DNA from: JBFGCA01 sp041567315
Lineage (GTDB): Bacteria; Acidobacteriota; Thermoanaerobaculia; Multivoradales; JAHEKO01
Direction of reading: 5' to 3'
Assembly (NCBI GenBank): GCA_041567315.1
Contig: JBFGCA010000009.1
Location: 1 to 64,000, forward strand
DNA length: 64,000 bases
Part shown: in pieces, positions 21,267 to 28,930 of the stretch
Numbering within the stretch: the stretch's first letter is position 1
How the letters are laid out: the number at the start of each line of letters is the position of its first letter
Notes under the pieces: generated by a model
The model's input: the letters and a program-made list of their open reading frames with translations, nothing else
Database searches by the model: none
Told to the model about the DNA's origin: nothing
Made by a program: the position numbers and the translations under genes

Positions 21267-21869
21267 TCAGGGCAACAGCCGGCCGACGCGGCGCATCCAC
21301 AGAGTGAGCAGCAGGTGGGCCGGCAGGTAGACCACCAGCGGGTAGCCGGCGACGCAGAGCAGCAGCAGGTAGAGGAGCGGCGGCAGCGCGGTCTGGTGCC
21401 CGCCGAACGGTCCCCACACCCAGTTGAGATTGCGCTCGGGGTCGATCAGCAGGTAGGTGGCGGGGAGCAGCAGCCAGGTGAAGGCGATCTGCAGCCGCCA
21501 GCCGCGGCGGTCGTACCCCAGCCGCCAGACCGCCCACAGCAGGAGGGCCGGGATCCAGACGTGGAACAGCGACAGCAGGCGCATCGGCAGCGGGATGCTC
21601 GGGTCGAACATGTAGTCGGTGCCGCCGATCGGGTGGACGCCGGCCACCAGCCGGGCGACGACGTCGATCGTCCACAGCGTCTGGATCAGCAGCACCGCCA
21701 CCGCCTGCGAGGAGAAGAGCAGCGGGCTCTCGAGCCAGATCGCGGCCGCCACCACGAAGTTGGCGGCATCGCACAGCCACAGGAAATTCCCCGGCCCGTA
21801 CTGCACCCAGTAGGCGGGCACCCACACCACCATCCAGGCGGCGTAGGCCAGCTTCAGCCAGCCCGGCAT
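21267..21869 (-). CDS. Polytopic membrane protein of unknown function
   Basis: A 200-residue protein with about six predicted transmembrane helices and many Trp/Tyr residues near the ends (AYAAWMVVWVPAYWVQYG, NFLWLCDAANF). The motif WLCDAANF and the conserved GGTDYMFD loop resemble an uncharacterised family of bacterial membrane proteins also seen in Planctomycetes; I cannot name a domain. No signal peptide beyond the first helix. Divergent from the M28 peptidase gene by 52 bp, so a shared promoter region is likely. Confidence 0.7.
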   Translation of the reverse strand: MPGWLKLAYAAWMVVWVPAYWVQYGPGNFLWLCDAANFVVAAAIWLESPLLFSSQAVAVLLIQTLWTIDVVARLVAGVHPIGGTDYMFDPSIPLPMRLLSLFHVWIPALLLWAVWRLGYDRRGWRLQIAFTWLLLPATYLLIDPERNLNWVWGPFGGHQTALPPLLYLLLLCVAGYPLVVYLPAHLLLTLWMRRVGRLLP

Positions 21870-21921
21870 CGTGGTGTGACGATACCGGATGGGCGCCGTT
21901 GGTCGGATATCGTTCCCGCCG

Positions 21922-23103
21922 ATGTCCCCCGAGCCGCTGCCGATCGACGGCGCCCGGATCCTGGAGAGTGCCCACCGGCTGGCCTTTCCCCGCTATCCGG
22001 GGACGGTCGGCGACGCCCGCGCCATCGAGCTGGTCGAGCAGGAGCTGCGCGGGGCGGGCCTGGCGGTCGACCGCCAGGAGTTCTCGTACGACGTTCGCCC
22101 GGCCTTCCGGGCGCTGCGCGTGCTGATGGTGGTCTGTGCGCTGCTGGTGGCCGGTGCCGGGCTGACGGCAGGGGGATCGCCGGGTCTCGCCGCCGCGCTG
22201 CTGGCGGCGGCCCTGCTGGCGGGTGGTGCGTTCCTGGTCTGGGCGCCGGGTCTGGAGCGGCTCTACCGGCGCGACGGTCCCACCCGCACGGCCAACGTCG
22301 AGGGGCGGGTGGTGACCGGCGGGCAGAGTGCCGGCGAGCCGCGGCTGCGGCTGGTGGTGCTCGCCCACCACGACAGCAAGTCGCAGAGCCTCACGCTGCC
22401 GTGGCGGGTGGGGCTCACCCTGGCCGCCCTGGCGGGGGCGCTGACTCTGGCCGGCGTCCTGATCGCGGCGGCGGCGGGTGCCGCACCCCCGCCGTGGCTG
22501 CCACCGGCGGCCGGTCTGTCGGCGGCGGCCGCGCTGCTGGTGCTCGCCACCCTGCGCAACGGCAACCTGTCGCCGGGCGGAGTGGACAACGCCGGCTCGG
22601 TGGGCGTCCTGCTCGAGCTCGCGCGGGTGCTGCCGGGGCGGACGCCGGCGGGCGTCGAGCTGGTCTTCCTGTCGCCGGGGGCCGAGGAGGACCACATGGT
22701 AGGGGCGATGCGCTGGCTGGACCGCCACGCCGAGGAGCTGGCAGCGCTGCCGGTCTACGCACTCAATCTGGACGGCGCCGGCATCCCCGGGCGCCTCACC
22801 CTGCTCGAGCGCTACGGGCTGGGTCGGCCCTTCTCGCCGCGGCTCTCGGCGCTGGCCCGCCAGGCGGCGGCGCGGCTCGGCATCCCGGTGCGGGGCATCC
22901 TGATGCCTCCCGCCCTCGGCGTCGACGCCATCCCGTTCGCCCACCGCGGCGTCGAGTGCCTGACCCTGGCCAGCGGCTCGCTGGGGCGCGCCGTGCTAGC
23001 CATCCACTCGGCGGGCGACCGGGCCGAGCACCTCGATCGCGAGGCGCTGGTCCAGGCCGCCCGCCTGGCGGCCGAAGTGTTGCTGTCCGTCGCTAGAACC
23101 TGA
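21922..23103 (+). CDS. Membrane-embedded M28 family zinc aminopeptidase
   Basis: A 393-residue predicted metallopeptidase. Ligand motifs of the M28 family appear in order: LAHHDSKS (His/Asp), GGVDNAGSVG (bridging Asp), GAEEDHMVG (Glu pair), LNLDGAG and the late AIHSAGD (His). Unusually, two hydrophobic pairs of helices interrupt the fold, one before the His motif (about residues 45-95) and one between it and the Asp motif (about 150-205). The catalytic domain would thus be anchored by four helices. There is no signal peptide. The start is the ATG at 21922. The 3' end overlaps the convergent TonB-receptor gene by 11 bp. Confidence 0.75.
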   Translation: MSPEPLPIDGARILESAHRLAFPRYPGTVGDARAIELVEQELRGAGLAVDRQEFSYDVRPAFRALRVLMVVCALLVAGAGLTAGGSPGLAAALLAAALLAGGAFLVWAPGLERLYRRDGPTRTANVEGRVVTGGQSAGEPRLRLVVLAHHDSKSQSLTLPWRVGLTLAALAGALTLAGVLIAAAAGAAPPPWLPPAAGLSAAAALLVLATLRNGNLSPGGVDNAGSVGVLLELARVLPGRTPAGVELVFLSPGAEEDHMVGAMRWLDRHAEELAALPVYALNLDGAGIPGRLTLLERYGLGRPFSPRLSALARQAAARLGIPVRGILMPPALGVDAIPFAHRGVECLTLASGSLGRAVLAIHSAGDRAEHLDREALVQAARLAAEVLLSVART

Positions 23104-25222
23104 ACCGGAGCTGGCCGGTCACCTTGCGGTCCAGCAGGTCGCCGAAGACGTGCTGCTGGATCTCCTCGTCGAAGACGTTCTGGCCGATCAGCGACAGGGT
23201 GACCCGCTCGTCGGCCAGCCGCACCCCCAGCGACAGGTTGACCTGGGTGTAGGCGTCGGTCGGGCCCCAGAAGGTCGGCCCGAAGATGTCGGTCCAGAAC
23301 GCCTCGTCGGCGTAGTTGACGTTGCCGCTGGCGAAGAACCGCGGCCCGTTGTAGGCCGCCCCGACGTTGGCGCGGTGCTCGGGCGGGGTGTTGATGGCGT
23401 CGCGGACGGTGCCGTTGGGCAGCGTCTCCCGGTCGATGCCGGTGGCTGTCGGCTCGTCCTGGTAGGAGTAGTTGAAAAAGAACGACCACCCGGGCGACGG
23501 CTGGTAGTTGAGCGACAGCTCCACCCCCTGGTCCTCGATCTCGCCGATGTTGCGATAGTTGAACTGGAGCGGGAACAGGCCGGCGAAGCCGAACGGCGGC
23601 GGCACGTCGAGCAGGAACGGCGGGAACGGCCAGCCCGGCGGCGGGAAGGCCGAGCTGTAGGCCAGCGACTGGAAGAAGTCGGTCGAGTCGGTGGTCTTGT
23701 TGCGATACACCGACAGGGTGAAGGTGGTGGGTCCGAAGGTCCCCACGTAGCCCACCTCGTAGGCGTCCAGCCGCTCCTCCTGGAGACGCGAGTTGCCCAC
23801 CGCCTGGGAGGGCAGAATGAGCACCGTTGGGGTGGTCGTGAACGGCGGGATCGGGGGCAGCACCACCAGGTTGACGATGGTCACGTCGAGGAAGTTGTTG
23901 ATCATCGACGGCGCCCGGAAGGCGCGGTTGTACGACACCCGGAAGGTGTGGTTGGGCTTGGGCGAGAACAGCAGGCTGGTGCGCGGCGAGACCACCGTGC
24001 CGATGGGGTCGATGTCGTCCCAGCGGCCACCGATCAGCCAGCGCACCTTGTCGCCCAGCAGGATCTCGTCCTGGATGAAAAAGCCGTACTCTTCGCGCTT
24101 GTCGCCGGCCGGGGCGATGGACAGGTCGAAGTCGTTGCGGCGGGCGGTGGCGCCCCAGGTCAGGACGTTGCGCTCGCCGAGCACCCGGGTGTCGCTGAAG
24201 TCGAGGTTGTAGGTCTCGCTCTGGAACTGGAAGGCGATCGGCCGCCCGGTGGCGTCGCGGGCCAGCAGGTTGGTGGCCTCGCCGTCGAGGACGTTGACGA
24301 AGAAGCTGAAGCGGGTGGCGCGCCGGGTCCAGTCGGCCTTGACGTAGCTCATCAGCGACCCGCGATCGATGTCGAAGGGGCCGATGCCGGAGTGGATGAT
24401 GCCCTCGGTGGAGGCGTAGCCGCCGGCGAACGACCAGGTGGTGTCGTCGCTCTGGTCGTAGTCGAAGCGCAGGTTGAGCTTGGGCTGGTCGGTCCCCTGA
24501 TTGACGAAGTCGGGATAGGGAGTGCCGTTGGGGTTGGTGGGGCCGACGCTGCCCGGGATGATGCCGGTCGGCCGGTCGTAGGGCTCCTGCTCGAAATAGG
24601 AGGCGGCGAGCTTGTAGCCCAGCTTGCCGCTGACCCCGGCGTGGGTGACGCTGCCGTAGGCGGTGCCGAAGTTGCCCGCCCCGAGCGTGACGCTGGTGCC
24701 CCGCATCTCCTTGGGCGGCTTGGTGATCAGGTTGATCACCCCGCTCATCGCGTTGGCGCCCCACACCGCGCTGCCGGGGCCGCGCACCACCTCGATCTGT
24801 TTGATCTCCTGCGGATCGAGCGGCACGAAGTCCCACATCACGAAGCCGAAGAAGTCCAGATAGAGCGTCCGGTTGTCCATCAACACCAGCTGGCTGGTGG
24901 CCAGGCTGTTGGTGGCGGCGCGGCCGGTGATCTGGATGTCGCGGGCGCTCATCTGCGAGACGTTGAGCCCCGGCACGTTGCGCAGGTAGTCGCCGTAGTC
25001 GTCGGCCGGGATCTGCTCGATCTGCTCGGCGGTCAGCACGGTGATCGCCGCCGGCACCTCGTGGACCGGCTGCTCGGTGCGGCTGGCGGTGACCACCAGC
25101 ACCTCCTCCACCTTCTCCAAGTCGCCGGCGGGCTCGGCGGCGGCCGCCGGGGCCTCCTGGGCGGGCAGCGCTGGCGGCAGCAGGATCGACATCAGGCCGA
25201 GCAGTTTGGCAATCCGACTCAT
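23093..25222 (-). CDS. TonB-dependent outer-membrane receptor
   Basis: A 709-residue receptor. The signal peptide (LGLMSILLPPALPAQ) is followed by a TonB-box-like EEVLVVTASR (39-48), a plug domain with VPGLNVSQMSARDIQITGRA and QIEVVRGPGSAVWGANAMSG, and a 22-strand barrel ending LRFRF. The start is the ATG with AAAGGAG 6 nt upstream; about 37 codons of longer frame are dropped. The substrate (iron chelate, cobalamin or carbohydrate) cannot be told: no TonB or ABC genes are close. The plug motifs are closest to the CirA/BtuB-like group. No Fur-like box was recognised upstream. Confidence 0.92.
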   Translation of the reverse strand: MSRIAKLLGLMSILLPPALPAQEAPAAAAEPAGDLEKVEEVLVVTASRTEQPVHEVPAAITVLTAEQIEQIPADDYGDYLRNVPGLNVSQMSARDIQITGRAATNSLATSQLVLMDNRTLYLDFFGFVMWDFVPLDPQEIKQIEVVRGPGSAVWGANAMSGVINLITKPPKEMRGTSVTLGAGNFGTAYGSVTHAGVSGKLGYKLAASYFEQEPYDRPTGIIPGSVGPTNPNGTPYPDFVNQGTDQPKLNLRFDYDQSDDTTWSFAGGYASTEGIIHSGIGPFDIDRGSLMSYVKADWTRRATRFSFFVNVLDGEATNLLARDATGRPIAFQFQSETYNLDFSDTRVLGERNVLTWGATARRNDFDLSIAPAGDKREEYGFFIQDEILLGDKVRWLIGGRWDDIDPIGTVVSPRTSLLFSPKPNHTFRVSYNRAFRAPSMINNFLDVTIVNLVVLPPIPPFTTTPTVLILPSQAVGNSRLQEERLDAYEVGYVGTFGPTTFTLSVYRNKTTDSTDFFQSLAYSSAFPPPGWPFPPFLLDVPPPFGFAGLFPLQFNYRNIGEIEDQGVELSLNYQPSPGWSFFFNYSYQDEPTATGIDRETLPNGTVRDAINTPPEHRANVGAAYNGPRFFASGNVNYADEAFWTDIFGPTFWGPTDAYTQVNLSLGVRLADERVTLSLIGQNVFDEEIQQHVFGDLLDRKVTGQLRFRF

Positions 25223-25340
25223 GATGACTCCTTTCCCCGCAGGGTAGGCCTGCCCGGTCTTCGGCGGACGGCCTCGAGATTGCGTTCTGGCGAATGCGCT
25301 AGGGATGGTACCGCGGGCCGTGTCCGGCGACAAGCGGCTC

Positions 25341-25700
25341 CTACTCCTCCCTGGCGGCGAGGTCCTCGCACAGCCTCGCCACCGCCTGGAGCTTCTCCAG
25401 CTGACCGAGCCGGAACCCGGCGTGGAGAGTGACTGCCAGCACCCCCAGGGTGAACACGGTCTCCACCGACGCCGCCCACGGCAGGAACGGCGCTCCGTGG
25501 TCGCGTGCCAAGAACAGCACGGCGACCGCCATCAGGTCGACGCCCACCACCAGCACGGCCCGCCGCCGCGCCCGGGCCAGCGCCTCCAGCTCCGTGGCCC
25601 CGGTGAGGCCGTCCCCCTCGTCCTGCTGGCCCCGCTCACCGGGCCGCCGCAGCCCCGCCACGTCTTCGGCCAGCATCGCCAGCACCGCTCGTGTGCGCCA
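25341..25700 (-). CDS. Small two-helix membrane protein
   Basis: A 119-residue protein. A charged N-terminal part (about 1-52) is followed by two predicted transmembrane helices (VLVVGVDLMAVAVLFLA and VFTLGVLAVTLHAGF) and a short charged tail. No family recognised. The ATG at 25700 is favoured by GGAGGAGG 8 nt upstream over a GTG 11 codons earlier. It lies upstream of the TonB receptor on the same strand with 118 bp between, and may share its transcript. Confidence 0.6.
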   Translation of the reverse strand, partial: WRTRAVLAMLAEDVAGLRRPGERGQQDEGDGLTGATELEALARARRRAVLVVGVDLMAVAVLFLARDHGAPFLPWAASVETVFTLGVLAVTLHAGFRLGQLEKLQAVARLCEDLAAREE

Positions 25701-25733
25701 CATTGCCGGGAGCCTCCTCCGTCTCGGAATCAC

Positions 25734-26036
25734 CGGAGTCTGTCACGACTGTGATGACGACCAAGGTTGCCGGAGCTGTGGCGAGAGCCGACCGCTGCGA
25801 GGCACGCCAGGGGACGCGACGGGCCTGTCTAGACTTCTTGGGGGAGGCCCGTCGCTCCGTCCGCCTCGCGCTGGACGGCCTTGGCCTTCGGCGGGATGCG
25901 CAAGCGCTCGTCTCCAGGCCCCTGTCGCACCCCGCTGCGGCTGGCTCCTGCACGGCCGTGCCGGCTGAACCCGACCTACCCAGCTCTGCCTTCTCTTGCG
26001 GCGCTAGGAACCTGTTGGGGTTGTTAGGCTCAGGAG
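25734..26036. other. Intergenic region, 300 bp, no gene seen
   Basis: The gap between two divergent genes holds no convincing reading frame or ribosome-binding site of its own. An inverted repeat CGGGCCT/AGGCCCG flanks an 18-nt loop around 25819-25850. Both flanking promoters must be here, but I see no clear -35/-10 pair. Confidence 0.5.
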
Positions 26037-26864
26037 ATGCAAATCGTTTCAGGTCCCGCAGTTGTTGTTGCCGCGCTGGGCTTGGGTCTGATGGCTACGA
26101 CCATTGGCTGGGCGGGTGAGCTGGTGGAAGTGCCGCCCGGGGCGGTGGTGCGGTGGCCGGGGGAGGGGGTCGAGCGGTGCGGGATGCTGGGCCGCAAGTG
26201 GGCGCCGCTCGAGGACGGCTGCTGGTACCCGATCGACCTGCTGACTGCGGCCGGCGAGCTGTCGCTGGCGCGCTGGCGGGAGGGCACGCTCGAAGAGCGG
26301 CGGGTGCGGGTCGCCGACTACCCCTACGAAGTCCAGCACCTGACGGTCGACGACAGCCAGGTGGACCTCTCGGCCGAGGACCTGGCGCGGGTGCGGAGCG
26401 AGCAGCAGCGGGTGGGGGCGCTGTGGGGCCTCGACACGCCGCGCGCCTTCCGGCTGCCGCTGCTGGCGCCGCTCGAGGCGTTGCCGGCGGGTGGCCGCTT
26501 CGGCGCCCGGCGCTTCTTCAACCGCCAGCCGCGGAGCCCACACTCGGGCGCCGACTACGCGGCGCCGGAGGGCACGCCGGTGCGGGCGGTGGCGGCCGGG
26601 CGGGTGGCGCTGGCCGACGACCTGTTCTTCTCGGGCCGGAGCGTGTTCGTGGACCACGGCGACGGGCTGGTGAGCATGTACTTCCACTTGAACAAGATGG
26701 CGGTGGAGGAGGGTGACCGGCTCGAGAGGGGGGCGCTGGTGGGGTGGGTCGGTCAGACTGGCCGGGCCACGGGCCCCCACCTCCACTTCGGGCTCCGCTG
26801 GCGCCGTGCCCGGATCGATCCCGCCCTGATGCTGGCGCCCGAGGCGGCGCCGGAGGTGCGTTAG
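26037..26864 (+). CDS. Exported M23 family metallopeptidase
   Basis: A 275-residue LytM-type endopeptidase. The signal peptide (VVVAALGLGLMATTIGWA) is followed by an N-terminal beta domain (about 30-120) and the M23 catalytic domain (about 140-270). Zinc ligands: His169 and Asp173 in HSGADYA and His250 in HLHFG; catalytic His217 (YFHLNK) and His248 are also present. It should cut peptide cross-links in peptidoglycan; a complete metal site argues against a degenerate EnvC-type activator. Convergent with the antiporter gene, 48 bp apart; a small CCACC/GGTGG hairpin lies between them. Confidence 0.9.
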   Translation: MQIVSGPAVVVAALGLGLMATTIGWAGELVEVPPGAVVRWPGEGVERCGMLGRKWAPLEDGCWYPIDLLTAAGELSLARWREGTLEERRVRVADYPYEVQHLTVDDSQVDLSAEDLARVRSEQQRVGALWGLDTPRAFRLPLLAPLEALPAGGRFGARRFFNRQPRSPHSGADYAAPEGTPVRAVAAGRVALADDLFFSGRSVFVDHGDGLVSMYFHLNKMAVEEGDRLERGALVGWVGQTGRATGPHLHFGLRWRRARIDPALMLAPEAAPEVR

Positions 26865-26912
26865 CCGAAGGCCACCACTGGCGGTGGGTAACCGCGCCGT
26901 CGAAGCTGCTGC

Positions 26913-28850
26913 TCAGGAGGGCGAAGGCCCGCTCGGAGAGGCCCCCTCCGGGGCGCCGTCCGCGGGGTCCGCGTCCGCGGCTGGCCGCCACCCGCGCTTG
27001 GTCAGCCAGGCGTTGGCCTCGTCGCGCTGCCGCTCGAAGATCGCCAGGTGCCAGACGTCGCCGGGCTTTGGCGCCAGCGTCTCGTCCACCGGCAGCATGC
27101 GCTCCCGGCGCTCGACGGCGAGCGGCAGGTAGATTTCCGCGGAGCTGGTGAGGGCCTCGGGGCCGGTGGTCTGCTGCTCGCCCCCGGGGGGCTCGGTGCT
27201 CGCCTCGGAAGGCAGCCAGCGCTCGATCCGGGCGGTGCCGTTCTCGAGCCGCACCGCCCACTGCTCGAGGTTGCGCGGCTCGGCGAAGAGGATCCGGGCT
27301 CCGGCCTCGGTGACCATCGAAGGCGTGACGCTGAGGTGGCCGCGGCGCAGGGCAACCCAGGCGCGCGCGGCCTTGAACTCGCCGCGGGCGCGCCGCGCGA
27401 AGGCCAGGTTGAGGCCGTCGTTGGGGGTCAGCGCCAGGCAGCCGGTGCGCCCGTCGAGCTCGGCCCGGGTGAGCAGCCGCTCGGTGAGGCCGTTGCCGAA
27501 AATGACCCGGAACCCGGCCTCCTCGGCCTCGCGGCTGTGGTCGGCGTTGGATTCGAGGAACAGCACCTCGCGACCGTCCTGGCGCAGCAGCTGCCCGACC
27601 GCCAGCGCCAGCCGGTCGGCGCCCAATATCACGTAGCCGGCGTCGCTGGCCCGCCGCAGACCGAGCAGCCGGGCCACCGGCCCGCCGGAGAGGCCCTGGA
27701 TCAGGACGGTGGCGGCGATCACCAGGAAGACCAGGGCGCGCAGCTCGCTGCCGCCGGCGATACCGGCCTGCTCGAGCGTCTGTGCGAACAGCGAGGACAC
27801 CGCGGCGGCGACGATGCCACGCGGTGCGAGCCAGGCGAGGAACGCCCGCTCGCGGGTCTCCAGCCGGGTGCCGGCGGTCGAGACCAGCACGTTGAGGGGC
27901 CGCACCACCAGCATCAGGGCGGCCACCGTCGCCACCCCGCCCCAGCCCAGGCCACGCACCTCGGCCAGCCGCACGTCGGCCGCCAGCAGGACGAAGAGCA
28001 TGCCGATGAAGAGGACGGTCAGTTGCTCTTTGAACTCCTTGAGGTCGCTCAGCGCGCGGCTGCGGAAGTTACCCACGACCATCCCCGCCGCGGTCACTGC
28101 CACGATGCCGCTCTCGTGGATCGCGGCGTTGCTGACCTGGAAGACGGCGAGCACCAGCGACAGGGTGAAGACGTTCTCCAACCCCTCCGGCACCACCCCC
28201 TCGAAGCGCAGCAGGAAGGCAATCAGCAGCCCGGCCGCCGCGCCGATGGCGGCACCCAGCCCCAGCCGGAGCAGCAGGTCGAAGGCGCCGTGGGCCAGCG
28301 AGTCACCGCCCGGCGCCAGCACCACCTCGAGCGCCACGACTGCGACGATGGCCCCGATGGCGTCGACCAGCACGCCTTCGGCCTCGAGCACGGTGGCGAC
28401 GTTGTGCCGGACCTTGAGGCGGCGCAGGAGCGGGTTGATGACCGTAGGACCGGTGACGATGACCAGCGAGCCGAACAGCACCGCCCGGGTCCAGTCCCAC
28501 TCGAGCAACAGCCGGGCCGCCAGCGCGCCGCCCGCCCAGGTGACGAGCGCGCCCAGGGTGACCAGGCGCTGGATGCTGCGAGCCTCGCGTCGCAGCCGGT
28601 CGAAGTCGAGGTTGAGCCCGCCCTCGAAGAGGATCACCGCGACCGCGAAGGCGACCAGCACCTGGAGCGCCGGCCCCAGGCTATCCGGCTGGACCACCCC
28701 CAGCAGGTCGGGTCCCAGCACCACGCCGGCCCCCAGCAACAGCACGATGCCGGGCAGCCGCAGGTGCCGGGCCGCCGCCTGGGCCAGCATGCCGACGGCG
28801 AGGGCCAGGCCGAGGGTCAGGGCGGGGTCGCTGAAAACGTTGGACTCCAC
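26913..28850 (-). CDS. CPA1-type cation/proton antiporter with RCK domain
   Basis: A 645-residue inner-membrane antiporter. About 12 transmembrane helices fill residues 5-395; ILFEGGLNLDFDRL, TGPTVINPLLRRL and the acidic EGVLVDAIGAIVA are signatures of the NhaP-type CPA1 exchangers. A TrkA-N-like nucleotide-binding domain (about 410-540, YVILGADRLALAVGQLL) follows, though its dinucleotide loop lacks the usual GxGxxG. A last domain and a Pro/Ser-rich tail close the protein. It probably exchanges Na+ or K+ for protons with nucleotide control. The GTG start has AAGGA upstream; the same reading frame continues far upstream through the M16 gene but is not coding there. Confidence 0.85.
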   Translation of the reverse strand: MESNVFSDPALTLGLALAVGMLAQAAARHLRLPGIVLLLGAGVVLGPDLLGVVQPDSLGPALQVLVAFAVAVILFEGGLNLDFDRLRREARSIQRLVTLGALVTWAGGALAARLLLEWDWTRAVLFGSLVIVTGPTVINPLLRRLKVRHNVATVLEAEGVLVDAIGAIVAVVALEVVLAPGGDSLAHGAFDLLLRLGLGAAIGAAAGLLIAFLLRFEGVVPEGLENVFTLSLVLAVFQVSNAAIHESGIVAVTAAGMVVGNFRSRALSDLKEFKEQLTVLFIGMLFVLLAADVRLAEVRGLGWGGVATVAALMLVVRPLNVLVSTAGTRLETRERAFLAWLAPRGIVAAAVSSLFAQTLEQAGIAGGSELRALVFLVIAATVLIQGLSGGPVARLLGLRRASDAGYVILGADRLALAVGQLLRQDGREVLFLESNADHSREAEEAGFRVIFGNGLTERLLTRAELDGRTGCLALTPNDGLNLAFARRARGEFKAARAWVALRRGHLSVTPSMVTEAGARILFAEPRNLEQWAVRLENGTARIERWLPSEASTEPPGGEQQTTGPEALTSSAEIYLPLAVERRERMLPVDETLAPKPGDVWHLAIFERQRDEANAWLTKRGWRPAADADPADGAPEGASPSGPSPS

Positions 28851-28930
28851 GGGCTTCCTTCTACCACGCAGCGATCTGGCCGCGCGCTCGCCACCCGGCT
28901 TTGCCCGGTCCTCCGGCGGTAGGCGCTGAG

